Source: Neurospora tetraspora (Eukaryota; Ascomycota; Sordariomycetes; Sordariales; Sordariaceae). From it: DNA of 64,000 nt. The translations under genes were made by a program, and so were the position numbers. Under the pieces are notes generated by a model. The model had not been told where the DNA came from and searched no databases. It was given only the letters and a program-made list of their open reading frames with translations. The stretch is from NCBI RefSeq assembly GCF_033439725.1, contig NW_026944385.1:4373001-4437000 (forward strand), read 5' to 3'. Positions 46,443 to 59,162 of this stretch are shown one piece after another (positions within the stretch are counted from its first letter, which is position 1; each line of letters starts with the position of its first letter).

Positions 46443-47255
46443 GTAGTGGGAGGGGGAGATATTGATTTTCAGGATGGGTTACATACCTACCTGTGGTATT
46501 AGACGAGATAAGGCAGCCCTGGTTGATTGAACTGACCTCGAACATTGAGTTGCCAAAAGGACTAAAACGCTATATGGCATTGATGCTGCCTATCCGCTGA
46601 TAGTGAAGGATGTCTTCTCCACAACCCCAGAATATCCCTTAAAGTTAGAAGCATACCTCAACCAAGAGCATATGAAAATAACTTGAACCAAACCTCCAAA
46701 GCCAAATAACCAAATTGTCATCCTCCTCCCCCAAAGTCAACCCTTCGCCAACCACAACCACCAAGAAAAGGCGAGACAACCCCATCTCAAAACACAGTAT
46801 GACCAGTAACAAACGCCAACATCGCAGTGTCTTCCTCACCACGCCTACCACCTCCCAACCCAATTCCTCCACGCACCACTCACCACCCCCCACACCCACA
46901 CAAACCACAGCCACAACCTCTTTGTGATCGCTACCAGCCCACAAGGATCCTCTTTGGACCAAGACACGTGAGTAAACCAACTTTGAAGAGCTCGCCTTAG
47001 ACTGCCACGGGGAGCAGGAAGACCTTCATCTTCTACTACCGCCACGGCCAGCCTAACTTCGCCTTCGGGGAGAGCGTGCGAGTATTCGGGGAGTCTCGCG
47101 TTGGCGGGGCGGGCCGGAATATTCAATGTCGGGGTGGAGGAGAACGGCGTCGTGTGCATGATAACGTAATCATGCCTCGCTACTCCTCTGTTGTTTTTAA
47201 CGCTGCATCTTCATTCTTCTTCCAAAAAAGCCCACCCCCGCGAGGAAACATGCGC
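46443..47255. other. Intergenic region
   Basis: This is the 3' flank of the DUF3176 gene plus A/C-rich sequence. No supported gene was seen. Confidence 0.4.
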
Positions 47256-47714
<459 letters not shown>

Positions 47715-48532
47715 GGCTTGCGCGGGGTCGGGGATTGGGGCGGGCGAAGGGTCTCGTCCATAGATTGAATCTGGGTGGTCTGTCGTCCGGTCGATGTGTC
47801 TGTCGTCCAGTCGTGTCTGCCGCTGGTCTATTTGGGATGGCACTGTGTCTCGTGGGAAAGAGTTGATGAGATGACAAAGCCCGACGCTTGAGCGCTGCCA
47901 GTGCCGGTGAAATACTTGGGTCGTTGTGAAACTGATATTGGCTATCACTGCCGGAGAAAATGAAGAGACTGTAAGCAAGATGTGGTACTGGTAGCTCTAG
48001 GTAGGCAGTTGATGATAATAAGACGTGTTGACGGTTGTCCAGAGGGAGCCGATCGTTGAGACGGAGGGTATTGGCAGACTTTAAGTACTCGACTTGAGTG
48101 CGCGAACCCGAAAGAAGAACCACGAAGCAAGCTCGAGAGATAACATGGAAGCCGCCCTTGTGCGAGATGAGGAAAGAAGGAAGGACTACCACATGAGCAA
48201 TCTCTCTTGCCATCTGTCTTGACACTGGCCACCCCTGAATGAGACCACGAGCATTGCTTGGAAATCCAGCAGGAAGAATTTGATTGTTCAACCTTTGTAT
48301 ATCTGGCAAGGACACAGTTAGTGATGGGAAACGGACGGAGTTATTGAGAATGAGGAACTCGCGATGCCGTAGGGACGCTCTTGATCCTTCCCCCCCTTGG
48401 ATGTGCCAGTGTTTTGTGTCAAGAGGATATTACCACCTACTCCCCTCACTTCCGTCGTTGTTGCTAGGTAGGCTTGCCTTCTTCATGGGCAGTCGGAAGC
48501 CGAGAGGTAAGCGCGCCAACGAACCCCCAGAG

Positions 48533-48859
48533 ATGTATATCCATCAACAACAACAGCAAGCACATCTCGAATTACGCCCCTCCCACCAGTCCATCTCCGG
48601 ACTCGCCTACTCCAAGTTCCCGAACAAGAAGTGGTACCTCCTCGTCGACGACGACACCTACCTCGTCCAGCCCTCCTTAAAACCCCTCCTCGCCCACCTC
48701 GGCTCCGTACCCTACTACATCGGCAACGCAGTCGGCGACTTCCGCATCCGCTTCGCCCACGGCGGCTCCGGCATAATCCTGTCGCAGGGCGCGAAAGCAG
48801 GAATAAGAGAGAGAGAGAAAGACTTAACCAGATCGACTCAGAGTTCCTGCTCATGTTAA
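48533..48859 (+). pseudogene. GT31-type glycosyltransferase fragment
   Basis: The frame from 48533 encodes QAHLELRPSHQSISGLAYSK, then KKWYLLVDDDTYLVQPSL, PYYIGNAVGDFRIRFAHGG and SGIILSQGA. This matches the middle of fungal family-31 (Fringe/beta-1,3-galactosyltransferase-like) enzymes, including the metal-binding DDD. After about 48801 the similarity stops abruptly in a GA-rich stretch (KAGIREREKD), and the acceptor-binding C-terminal half is absent. The signal anchor and the region before QAHLELR are also missing. No frame nearby continues it, so it is best read as a decayed or truncated copy. An unseen exon structure is the alternative. Confidence 0.6.
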
Positions 48860-49513
48860 TATGTTTGTTGGTGGGGAAGAAGCAAAGGTGGAACAGGCAG
48901 AATGAGAGAAACGACTGGTGAAACAAATCAGTGAGAGAGAAAGAGAATGGATCGATGATGAAGAAGAACGGGCTGCGCTTCAAAAAAACAGGGAGAGGAA
49001 CGGGAACCAACTAAGTCCCTTGAGATTTAAAAAAGCGTTCCTTCCATTTGAGCCGAGCCTCCACTTGAAGTCCACAAATCACCACTGCAACCGACACTTT
49101 CCGCTGCTAGGTGCATTTGATCCTTCCTTCCATACGGGAAAGAGCAAGTAAAGTAACGATGCCGCGACTCGCTGCTAGGGAGGGCCCAGCGGGCGGGCGG
49201 GTGAGGCTTTGAGCAAGCAACATAAATCATTCACCTCAACAGGACCGGCCGGTTGTGCATGCCATTTCATTCTGTGTGAAGAAATTGCAGCTGAAACGGA
49301 ATCGGTAGATGCGGCGTGTGGTGTGAAGGTAGTATGAAGTGAGGGTGCGAAGCGCAGAAGAACAGATATTGGAAAGTTGTGAGTTGTTCGCTTGTGAAAG
49401 TGAGGTTGATTGACTTCCCGTTGCCTACCGGATGCTCCGTTTATGGTGATTGAGCAGACAATTGACTGGGGTGGGGTACTTAGTTACGTGTTTCAAACAC
49501 TGTAAATAACGAA
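48860..49513. other. Intergenic region upstream of the tRNA
   Basis: GA-rich runs (gagagagaaagagaatgg near 48930) lie close to a similar run at 48804-48822. No gene is supported. Confidence 0.4.
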
Positions 49514-49599
49514 GCCCGTATAGCTCAGTGGTAGAGCGCATCACTCGTATTCCAATCTGCGATATGATGAGGTCCGCGGTTCAATCCCGCGTGGGGGCA
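49514..49599 (+). tRNA. tT(CGU): tRNA-Thr(CGU) with 14-nt intron
   Basis: The cloverleaf has acceptor strands GCCCGTA and TGGGGGC with discriminator A. The D arm is GCTCAGTGGTAGAGC, the anticodon stem CATCA/TGATG, the variable loop AGGTC, and the T arm CGCGG-TTCAATC-CCGCG. The loop reads C-T-CGT-A, then an intron at 49550-49563, then A; CGU decodes ACG (Thr). The intron sits one base 3' of the anticodon, the canonical nuclear position. The acceptor stem has one G-G mismatch and one G-T pair. A pol III terminator T-run follows. Confidence 0.9.
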
Positions 49600-50937
49600 T
49601 TCAACAAGCAACTTCTCTTTTTTTTTATTTTTTTTTAACATTTTTGCATTTGAGCTCCTTGTAAATAGCGACTGATGGACGACGGCCTCTTTCTTTCTCC
49701 TCTCCTGCTTTGTTTCCTTTTTTTTTTTTTCCTAAACTCTCCTTGCTAGGAGAGCTGGTGTTGTGCTACTACGATAGACGACGAGCAAGTATGGGCCCGT
49801 TTCTGATACCATCAAGCTACGAGTATCCAATTCATCCACTCATGCCCAATAGTTTTGTTCCTGCTTTGTTGCCCATCATTCTCATCCTGCGAGGTTATAA
49901 GATGCAGAATACCAAGGTGAATAGACATCAAGATAATCAACCGCGAGTAAGTTGTCCTCGAATCCGTCAACTACGCTCTGGTCTTACCGACGTGTTTCAA
50001 CTGAGGTTTTCTTGTTACTTTAACATCTTGTTGTATTTAACGCCTACTTCCGCCTCCCTAAGGGCATGAGACGTGACTTGTTTCTCTAATTGCACACCAC
50101 CTACGACAACCGACCACGCCTCGAAAGACAGCAGCAGCATTGTAATCGACATATCGAACGCATGTCAAACCCAATCCTCTTATGCTTCTCGGCTACCCAT
50201 AATTTCTCCTCTTCAGCAAACGCTTCGACCTTCTGCGCCCTCATCATCACACACGACACACACACACACACAATATCAGCGCCAAGAAGTTTGATACGTA
50301 TAGATTTGACATCTCTTCGCCTAAGCCCATGAGTAACCCAAGATAACACACACACATCGGGCTTTTGCTTTTAAACCTGCTGCCTTCCATCCTCAAGCTC
50401 TGCTCTCTCTTTTTGAATTTCTCCGAGCTGGCCGTTTCCACCAACAGGACCTCGAACGAGCCAGCCCTCGCCCCTCCAAACATGGGCCACCTTCCAACAA
50501 CCTACTGACGACGAGATCATCCTCCGCAGTGGCCTGATCTTGTCGACCCACACCGCTTCGTCAATTTCGGGGTATCATGAAGTTGTGTCCAAGTGAGAGG
50601 TTAAAAACCGTGCCGTGAAGTGCCTACGTGAGCTGACATAAAAGTGGAGGAAACGTTCCATTTTTGAAAGTTTTGTTTTCCGTGCCGTCGTGTCTCTGTG
50701 CTGAAAGAGCATGAAGCCGATGGTGTATATATCGAGAACCGTGGACGCCGAGATTTTGACCGCTGCATTCGTTCGTAAAGGCATACATAAGCGTATTAAG
50801 AAAGGAATAAAACAAGTTGGTAATGATGATGGCTAGTGCGAGAACCCGTTCGCTGCAACATGGCCGTCACCGTTGGTGTGAGGGCTGCTGTCACCGCTGG
50901 TGTGAGCTCCGCCGTCACCGTTGGTCTGTTCGGCTGC
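49600..50937. other. Region between tRNA and CCHC gene
   Basis: Beyond the pol III terminator, no gene is supported. A short CA run lies at about 50255-50272. The right end is the 3' flank of the CCHC-protein gene. Confidence 0.4.
49616..49637 (+). terminator. RNA polymerase III terminator
   Basis: T-runs broken by a single A begin 17-20 bases after the tRNA 3' end, as expected for pol III termination. Confidence 0.75.
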
Positions 50938-51814
50938 CTAAGCAACAGGGGCAACGGGGGGAACGGGGGCAGCAGCGAGACCCGGGCCACCGTGGCCAGC
51001 GTTCAGGTCGTCCTGCTTAATCTCGCCGTTGGTGTGGGGCTTGTTGGGGCAGTCACGCGAGATGTGGCCGGTCTCGCTGCACTGGTAGCAGGTCTTGCCG
51101 GCAGTGTTGAGAGGACCGCCGTTGGGAGCGGTGCAATCGCGGGAGATGTGACCGAGCTTGCCGCAGGCGTAGCACTTCATGGCCTGAGCCTGGCAGTCGC
51201 GGGCAAAGTGGTTAGGGCCACCGCACTTGTAGCAGGTAGCGGGGCGAGCACCGCCAGCGAAGCCACCACGGCCGAAACCGCCGAAGCCGCCGCGGCCAAC
51301 GGGAGCACCGCGGGGGATGCCAGTGGGAGGGTTGGGGCAGGCGCGCTGTGGGAAGAAAACAAGGTCAGAGGGCCATACGATGGATCACCAGAGATCAAGA
51401 GCTTCGTACCATGTAGTGGCCGGGCTGGCCGCAGTTGTAGCAGCGGCTGGTAGAACCCGCACCGCTAATGCGGAGAGTAGGGCAGTCAGCCTGGACGTGG
51501 CCGAGACCCTGGCAGTGGTAGCACTGCTTGGCCTCGGTGCTGCGAGGAAGAGGGCATTCGCTGGACTCGTGGTCTGTCGGTGGGAGGTTAGAGAATCACG
51601 ATATAGGGCTACCAATCAGGGGCGGAGAAATGTGCGTACTGGGCTGCTTGCCTGTGTCACAGTAGTGTTAGTACGTGTTCAGAAGGCGGGACGGGAAGAG
51701 CCCAGAAGTCTATAACTTACAGTTGTAGCAGAGTCTGTGGGGAGAAGAGCAGGCCTCAGCGTGGTGGCCAAGCTCACCACACTTGTAGCACGCGCGACGA
51801 GAGAGAGAAGACAT
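50938..51814 (-). CDS. gis2: CNBP/Gis2-type protein with seven CCHC zinc knuckles
   Basis: Four exons (51814-51721, 51651-51640, 51573-51410, 51345-50938) give 225 aa. Seven CX2CX4HX4C knuckles are seen: CYKCGELGHHAEAC, CYNCKQPNHESSEC, CYHCQGLGHVQADC, CYNCGQPGHYMRAC, CYKCGGPNHFARDC, CYACGKLGHISRDC and CYQCSETGHISRDC. An RGG-like linker (GGFGGFGRGGFAGG) lies between knuckles four and five, and the tail is Ala/Pro-rich. Yeast Gis2 and human CNBP bind single-stranded nucleic acid and act in translation of selected mRNAs; that role is inferred. The second coding exon is only 12 nt (51640-51651). It supplies the second Cys of knuckle two, which is broken without it. Confidence 0.93.
51640..51651 (-). 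other. 12-nt microexon of the CCHC gene
   Basis: On the minus strand the exon is GCAAGCAGCCCA between acceptor ACACAG and donor GTACGC. With one base from exon 1 it encodes Cys-Lys-Gln-Pro and starts the next Asn, completing zinc knuckle two. Confidence 0.85.
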
Positions 51815-53088
51815 GGTGATGGTTGATGTATATATAAAGGGTCTGTGAAGTTGTCATGTTAGAAAAGATCTGACTCCCGTTGAAATAGTGCTCTGGCAGC
51901 ATCTCGACAGGTAGCCTTTTGGCCCAGTTTCTCTGCCCCGCGCCCAGCCCTTATCGTTGTACATAGGTCTCGCAGGAGGAAGGGTTCAAGTCCGACCCGG
52001 CGCTGATCAGTGCACGCAGATGGTTGTGTGTAGGTCGCACCGCTGCCCGTTACGGTACAGTTGCCGATTCGACGCCCGCCCGGATGGTTGGATGCGCTGA
52101 ACTGAAGCCACCGACAGCCGAGGTAACCATAACAGCTACTTGGGGCGTACTTGGGGCGATCCAAAGCAGAGCCTTGCGTGACTTTGATTTAGGTATATTC
52201 CCATGCCGGACTGTGGTTGTGGTGGCGTATAACGGCAACGCAGACGTTCAACCCTCAAGGCGCAGTCATGCTCGATACAAAGGTGCTAGCCGATGATGCG
52301 ATAATGCGCGGTAAAGTGGGGTTGGACCGTCGTTTTGGTATGCATAGGTGCTTGCATGATTTGCGACAACAACCAGAGCGAGGGCAAAGCTGGTTGTTTG
52401 CGTATGTTGATCGGCTTGATTTCGTCTTTGTTTTCTTGTTGATGTCGTCGTCGTCGTCAACGCGCTTGACGGGCAGTACCACAAGGGAGGGCGGGCACCA
52501 CAAGGACTCGAGGATGGCGGCAAGGCAACTTGAAGGCATCGCAACGCGCCGTGACAGGATAGAAGAGAGATGACTGACCTTTGATAAAAGAAGACAGCTA
52601 CCCAAACAAGAACTCGGAGACTCTCTGACAACCTGCGACACAACTTCAACACCAAAAAGAACCAAGAGAAGAACCGGGAGCGAGCGTACCCTGTGCTGGT
52701 GATGTTATTTCAAGGAGCGATGCTGGAGGAAAAAGAAAGAGAAAGAGGGGCGGAAAGCACGGAACAAGTAGGACGACTTGGACGACTGGGCCACGGCCGC
52801 CCGCTGCTGCTGGATCAGGACTGGAGCCTCTCCAGTGCGTCTGCGCTTCTTGGCCAGCACCAGCCCGACTGAGCATGGAAAGGCCGCACTGAAAGAGACT
52901 TGAAAGGAACCTCTGTTGCTCCCCCGCCTCCCTCCCCCAACGTTACCTTAAACATGGGTCTCAACCAGACTAGTGGTTAGAGGCAAAGTATCAATGAGGT
53001 ACCCCGGGCCCCTTGCCTTGTGCTTTGGGGAAGGCGTCTCTCACTTTCAGCCACGGTTTCCCCGTGGGACTGCCCCAGTGCGGGTACT

Positions 53089-53447
53089 GTCACGGGGGGC
53101 ATCACAAAAAGAGGGTCTTATCACGTGACAGGTAGCTTTTAGTACCTTTTCTGGACAGACCGTAAATTACCGAAATCTTCATTTCGCGCGCGGATTTAGA
53201 GGTTAGTGTTAGGGTTAGTTTAGGGTTAGTCAGGGTTAGTTAGGGTTAGTTAGGGTTAGGGTTAGCTCCGGGGGTGCAGGGGGCCGGTGAGAGGCCCCCG
53301 CGTGTGAATATCTTATGAATCGAACATATATTAGTTATATGTTGGTCATATGTCTGTAAATTACGGTAATTACACAACGGGTACGGCCGGTACTTTTTCA
53401 TAAATAAAAGTGGAGTATGTACGGTCGTTTCCGATGCCCCCCGTTAC
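53089..53447. mobile_element. 359-bp inverted-repeat element (probable MITE)
   Basis: Ends are GTCACGGGGGGCATC (53089-53103) and, on the other strand, GTAACGGGGGGCATC (53447-53433), a 15-bp repeat with one mismatch. Further in, AGTACC and CCGTAAATTACCG-like blocks recur in inverted order on both sides, so the full inverted repeat is long but degenerate. There is no coding capacity. No clear target-site duplication was found. Confidence 0.55.
53201..53265 (+). repeat. Interstitial telomere-like TTAGGG array
   Basis: About seven GGTTAG/TTAGGG-type units, some shortened or with insertions (GGGTTAGTTA), lie in the middle of the inverted-repeat element. TTAGGG is the telomere repeat of Neurospora and most filamentous ascomycetes. 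Confidence 0.8.
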
Positions 53448-54654
53448 CCACCCCCCCAAGTGCCCGTGGGTGTGGGCTTGTTCATGATGACTAAAATAAC
53501 TGTGGTTGACGACTCGGAGAGATGAGTGGACCTGACGCTCTACCTATCGCTTTCCACTTACTTGCTTTTATCTTTCAGCTTAATGCTCAGTAATTTCCTA
53601 TATCCTGTCCTGTCCCGTCCAACTCTTTTTGCTGTCTCTTCAGATGATGAGTTGAGTATCGAGAGAGAGAAACTCTCAGCCATGACTGCCATCACAACCA
53701 AATTCACAAGCACGTCCCCCAAGCACCATCATCATCATCACGGGTAATCATGCTCTTTCCGTTCCAGACGACGAAACAGTCAGATAAACCACACGCTAAA
53801 AAAACTCGATGAGTTCTTGGCAAGCTCCACTCTGCCCGCACGCACTCGTCCGCTCACCCCCACATCGTTCCTTCTGCCTCTGTTCGCTAGACCCCCCTCT
53901 TTCTGGTACGTACGGCACAATCGCAGGAACATGCCAAGCCCCATCACTCCGTCTCATCATATGGCACCCACGCGCCCATTGCGACATCTGACACGGAAGC
54001 TTCCCTTTTCCGCTAGAGCCCTGGGAAATATTTGGACAAAATCAGCAGTGAGCCCTCTCAAGATAGGCACAGCATCTTACCCACGGCAGTGTCATATTTA
54101 CTCTTTACTCGCAAACATTCACATGGGCCACCATTCCGTCCCCGTACGACCACCCCCCGCTGCAGGTCCTGGACAGCTGGGGAAACCATCCCTGTCAGTC
54201 TTGTCTGTGATATTAAGCTCAGCTGTGTAACCGACATGCAGGGCGCCGCGGTCACAGGGCGATTGGTAATGAATCCGCCAAAGATACTACGGGATCCTTC
54301 CTACGGAATTCGATGGGGGAGGCATATGGGAAGTCCTACCAAGTGGGAAATGACTCGCAAAGCAGCGCCTGAGGCAACCACCACCATGCCTTTGGGGTAT
54401 TGTTGCCGCGACAAGTGTACGGCCAGCTTACATAATACGACCGAGCAAGCGGAAGCAACCAATCACAGACTTCTATCAACATCGTGAGCACTCGCGGTTT
54501 GCGATGGACATGTTTACCAAGTCGAGGCTTCACCAACACCTCCATGAATGACCTGGAACTCGTTGGAGCATGTAATCGTTTCTCATACAACGCCAACACT
54601 TGCCTAAATCACATATCCAACCCTAATCCGAATCTTTTGTTTTTACATGTTTCC

Positions 54655-56738
54655 TCATGCCAACCGCCTTCCAGCCCTGCCGCCGGTCGGTGGTACATCA
54701 GTGGCCGGTGCGATGGATCGCGGTTGCGCCTCAACCACATAGCTAACACCATCATCGGAGCTGTACGACGGAGGCCGGCGGAGGGTTCCCGGGTTTGTAG
54801 CTGGGCCGTCTCTGCTGCCAGCCCTGGACCGGGCGCCCTCCGAACCGGCTTGCTCCTCGTTTGGAAGCGCGGGAGTGACTGCCTCGTTGCGCATCCAGTA
54901 GATGCGGTTGGGATCGACTCTCTGGAAATTTTGGAAAATGTCAGCAATCTGTTTGGAAAACAGAACGAACGAAAAAGGAGCCAAACTCACCACAGACTCC
55001 CGCCACTGTCCATACTCGGGCGGTTTCGACACAGCCGCATCACTTGGAATGCCAGCAGCCTCCTCATCACGCGCCAACACGACGCGGATCGGTGTAGGTG
55101 GGATGGCGTATGGCCCTGCGGGCGCATGGATATCCAGTCCGTGATGGGCCTGACCACTTTCCAAGTCTCCGCGCTTGCTGCGTCCGCCTTTGAATGCCAG
55201 CATTATGAGGCGGACGACACTGTGGCAGAAGACGATGGCTCCCAAGACGACGACGAGGATCATGGCGATGGTGAATTCGCTGCCGTCGACGGTGTGGGTG
55301 ACGGCGAGGGCGAGGTCTGGAAATTGTTAGCATGGTTGGACTCAAACATCAAATGGTAAGGGAGAGGGGAGAGAAAGAGGAACTTACAGACGATGAGCAA
55401 ACAAGCCAGAAACATCCCCGAAACAAAAGACCGCAGAATAAGCATCCGCTTCGTCCGCGACTTCACCCACGGGAAGCAGAAGAGGAAGTGTTTCGGCGGG
55501 GGTGCTCTTTTCCTCCTCCGTTCCGAGGACCCTCCTCCGCCGGAGGTGGTCGTCGTCGCCGACCTCGAATGCGATCCCGATCCCGATCCGGAACCTTCCT
55601 GCCGTCTCGAGCTACTACTCTTCTTTTTCCTCCTCCGCCTCCTCTCCTCATCACGCGCATCCCTATGTCCCCCTGTCGTCGTCGACCGGCCGGGATCTCT
55701 CCTCGAGCGATGACTCCGACTCCGATGACCAGAGGCGGCATGTCTCGAACCAGAACCCGATCCAGTCCCAGCTCCCGAGCCAGAACGACCGGACCTCGAC
55801 CTGCCACTACCCTCCCTACGACGCTCACTACGCTCCCCATCCCTCTCACTCCGATGCCGTCTCGTAGCTGTCCTCCTGGGCTCAGTTACTCGCACCGTCC
55901 TCCCGTTCCCCCTTCCTTGGGAAGATCCATCCCTCGTAGGCGGCCCATTACTCCCCCTACTCCAAGTCCTCTCCACACCAGGGACATGCAACCGCGTACT
56001 CGGCAACTGCTGCTCACCAATCCTAAAGGCCGGTGACTTGGGGGATACAGGGAAGTTAACCTCCGTAGCAGGAGGCAGACCATCACCGGAGTAATGACTG
56101 CTGGCCGGCCGAGGCCTACCGCCCCCTAAAAAGCGGAAGGACATCCTAGGAAGAAAGAAGCGCGAGGAGGAGCGGCGTTCAACCTCAGTCATTTCTTCTT
56201 GGGGGATGGGAGGTGGTGGGGGGAAGTTAGCTGGGACACCGTTTCCTGCTCCTGGCCCAACTCCGGGACCGGGACCGGGACCGGGTGGGATGCGAAGGGC
56301 GGGGTGGATGCCTAGTTGGGCTTCGAGGTCGCAGTAGAGGTCGTCTTGGTTGTTGTTTCCCATGCTGTTTCCCATGTTATCGTGGGAGCGGTTGAGAGTG
56401 CTGCTAGACGGATAATTTGGTTGTCCCCCTCGCTGCTGTTGCCTACTCCTCGGAGCAACGGAATCACGAGAGGACCGTGAAGAAACGGAGTAAACTTCGT
56501 CTTCGTAGAGATCTTCGTTCTCATACTCGTCGTCAGAGGATAAAGAGGAGACGGAGTCGGAGTAGGTGTAGGGGTTTTGGTTTCGGTTGTAGACTGCTGG
56601 GAGGGGGGCTGGTTGCGGTTGAGTTTGGGGGTGGTCGGTTGTGCCTGTTGGGGCTGTGGAAGCAGCCGCGGCGTTGGCGGCGCTGTCGGCAGGGTTGTTC
56701 CGCCGGAGACCTTGAGGGAGGAAGTTGAAGCGGTCCAT
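54655..56738 (-). CDS. Two-TM membrane protein with long basic cytosolic region
   Basis: Three exons (56738-55388, 55316-54991, 54921-54655) in compatible phase give 647 aa. The first ~400 residues are low-complexity: a Ser/Asp/Glu patch (YSDSVSSLSSDDEYENEDLY), Pro/Gly runs, then Arg/Ser/Gly-rich sequence with many RS, GS and RRRR tracts. Two transmembrane helices follow: about residues 430-451 (MLILRSFVSGMFLACLLIV, ending at the first intron) and 467-492 (FTIAMILVVVLGAIVFCHSV). The C-terminal ~150 residues are polar and include YAIPPTPIRVVLARDEEAAG and RVDPNRIYWMRNE, which look conserved. No named family was recognised. A hairpin topology with both ends in the cytosol is likely. Confidence 0.75.
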
Positions 56739-59162
56739 TTTGGATCTCAGTGGATTGGGTAAGGTAAGTGGTGAGTGTGGCGCGGTTAAAGTTGTCGCGA
56801 TGGTGAATGAACGGGTGAGTGCTGATGAGTTGGGCTCTAGCTGGCCTGAGCTGGTTCGTCAAGTAGGTAAGATAGGTAAGGTAAGGATCGTGCGCGTTAC
56901 TCCCGGTTCATGCTGTAATCGTGTCTGTTCGTGTGGTCCGTAACCTCGTATCGTCGTTGTCTAAACAAAACTCTCCGCCTATCTCTCTGGGTATCACTTA
57001 AACAAAAAATCTCCGGCTCCAGGCCTGTATTTCGTCTCTCTTTGTCGCTTCGTCGTCGTCGCACGGATATCCAAAATTCCAATGAAGAAGTGGATGTTGC
57101 CAAAGGTCTCTTTTCGAATTCCAGATTCGAAAGATGAAGGGAATGATAAGGTAAGGTAAGGCAGTAAGCTTGGTGATTGATTTCGGTGCTACCAAGGGAG
57201 TGAATAGCAACACTGCACTTTTTTTTTTTTTCGAAGCACGAAGGCGACGTGAGTAAGGTAGGAAGAGAATGGAGGAAGAATGAAAGGAGAGCAGAGAGTA
57301 GGTAGAGAAAAGTTGAAACGAGCAAAGAAGGCGGCCCGTGAGGGAGGTGACGGTACGGGAACCTGGGGTATGGGGTATAGCTGGACTAAAAAGAGTGTGT
57401 GGTGTGTGACAGCTGTGAAAGCTCCTATCCTAGCCAGCTAGGTTGACAGCTTTGTGTGACCAGCCCGATGACTGGGTGGTGTGGGTTGCACAACGTCAAG
57501 GAAGTGACTCGGGAAAAAACACAAGAGAGGAAGAGAGTGGGCGGATGTCGACGACCGGACAGTTGACGTGGTAAACACACTAAGACCCAAATCCAAATCC
57601 GGACAATCTTCGACAGCGAACCATGTGCTTTGTTTCACGAGGGATAGAAACAACGACACTCGTGGGCCCCATTCCCATGTGGGTGTGGGACGGATCACAG
57701 AACCGATTACAAGGCTGTGCTTAACGGCCTATGGATGACAGGCTTTTGGGTATGACGAAACGGAAAGGTGACGGGCCAGCTCATGCAGGGGTAAGGAACA
57801 TATAAAAAGGCACAAGAAGAAGAGGGCGATCGCGCTGATCGAATCAACTGTTGAGTGAAAGCTTTTTAGGAGGAGGAGGACAAGAGAGGCAAAGCAGTAG
57901 GGTAAAAAGTGGAAGCGGATGTGACGCCTTCCCCTTGCATGGACCATTCCCAGGGCCTCATGGAACCATGGTTGACGGGATGGTCGACGGACGGATGGTC
58001 TCGAGGGACAATAAGCTTTGTATCAGTTTCCGAGTCCCTGGACTGGACCTCAAGGGTTGGCTTGGGTTGTACGACAGGTCGAGCTGAAGAAGACGTATAA
58101 ACCAACCAAGTATTCGGGAAGCGTGTTGAGAGCGTTCATTGGAAGTTGAAGTTCTGTCAAGAATCGTGATAAAATGGTGCTGCATGTGCATCACAACAGC
58201 AGAAACGGTACCTTACAGCGTACATCTGCAGCTGCCATTCACACCCACCAGTTTGACATCCCTCCCCTCTCCTCAAAATGATTTGTTGCGACTTCTCGAC
58301 TTCTCTCAACCTCTGTAAGCCAAGACCATCCAATGAAGAACCCCTGAAAGCGTCAGAAAGGGGTAAGCGGAGCGGCAAATGATTGGCTGAGAAGCCTCCA
58401 TGAGGCCAAGCTTGGGCCCGACCGTCAGGGCTGTGAGGCGTTTCAGGCGCATCATGGGGATTGCCAAGGGCCGTTTCAGATTGGTTGATGGGCAGACTGA
58501 GAGCCTTGGGGGCTAAAACATGGGCGATGGAAGATGGGTGGTTCTAGTAGTTGGGTTTATATATGGGTTGGTATCGGCGCGGTGAACCGAGGGAAGTTGA
58601 TGAGAGGATGTAGATGGCGGCATTGGTTGTGATCAAAAAGTGTAGTACTTGCGCTCCCGTAGACCTCGCCGCCCCTCGGGTTGATTAATGTCAACGATGG
58701 CGACAATCTCACATTGCCAGGTGATTCGGCCCTCTGTTGTCTCCCACGAAAAAGGACTCTTTGATGAGCAATGCTTTATACCCACCGGCTCAAGTCTTGA
58801 TTCTTCGAGTTCCATTCAGGCTGGGTATCTAGTTGTGAATGAATGCACCTTGTAAATAACACCTTACGCCATGCGTCCGTCGACCTGTTCCTTTTGTGAC
58901 ATTACCGGGTGCGCTGAACCACCAGCGTCGTACCCTTATCCAAATACAGACTCTTCCCCTCCAGTTACCCGGCTCAGTCCGATATACCCTGCCAGCAGAC
59001 AGTTTTGGGCCATGACTTGCGCACTTTTACAGCATACGCTGATTGTTGCCTTGGACTGCCCGGATGATAGAATTCCTAGGGGCACGGCTGAACCTTGGCC
59101 GTAACTGCTCGCTGTGGAGAGCCTTGTGAGCTCGCTGAAACCCCCATGCACATGTTCGTTCC
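56739..59162. other. Region between the two-TM gene and the U5-40K gene
   Basis: The left part is the promoter of the two-TM gene (GTAAGGTAAG-type repeats near 56760-56885 and 57148-57163). No gene is supported in the remainder; open frames at 57851-58105 overlap on both strands without domains. Confidence 0.4.

Larger units (their letters stand above)
51815..54654. other. Long region without a supported gene, with an inverted-repeat element
   Basis: The left end is the CCHC gene promoter. Apart from the element at 53089-53447, no gene is supported. A B-box-like ggttcaagtcc near 51985 lacks a matching tRNA fold. The right end is the 3' flank of the two-TM gene. Confidence 0.4.

Noticed and set aside
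51978-52000. B-box-like ggttcaagtcc suggesting a second tRNA
   Set aside because: No matching A box, anticodon stem or acceptor stem could be built on either strand.
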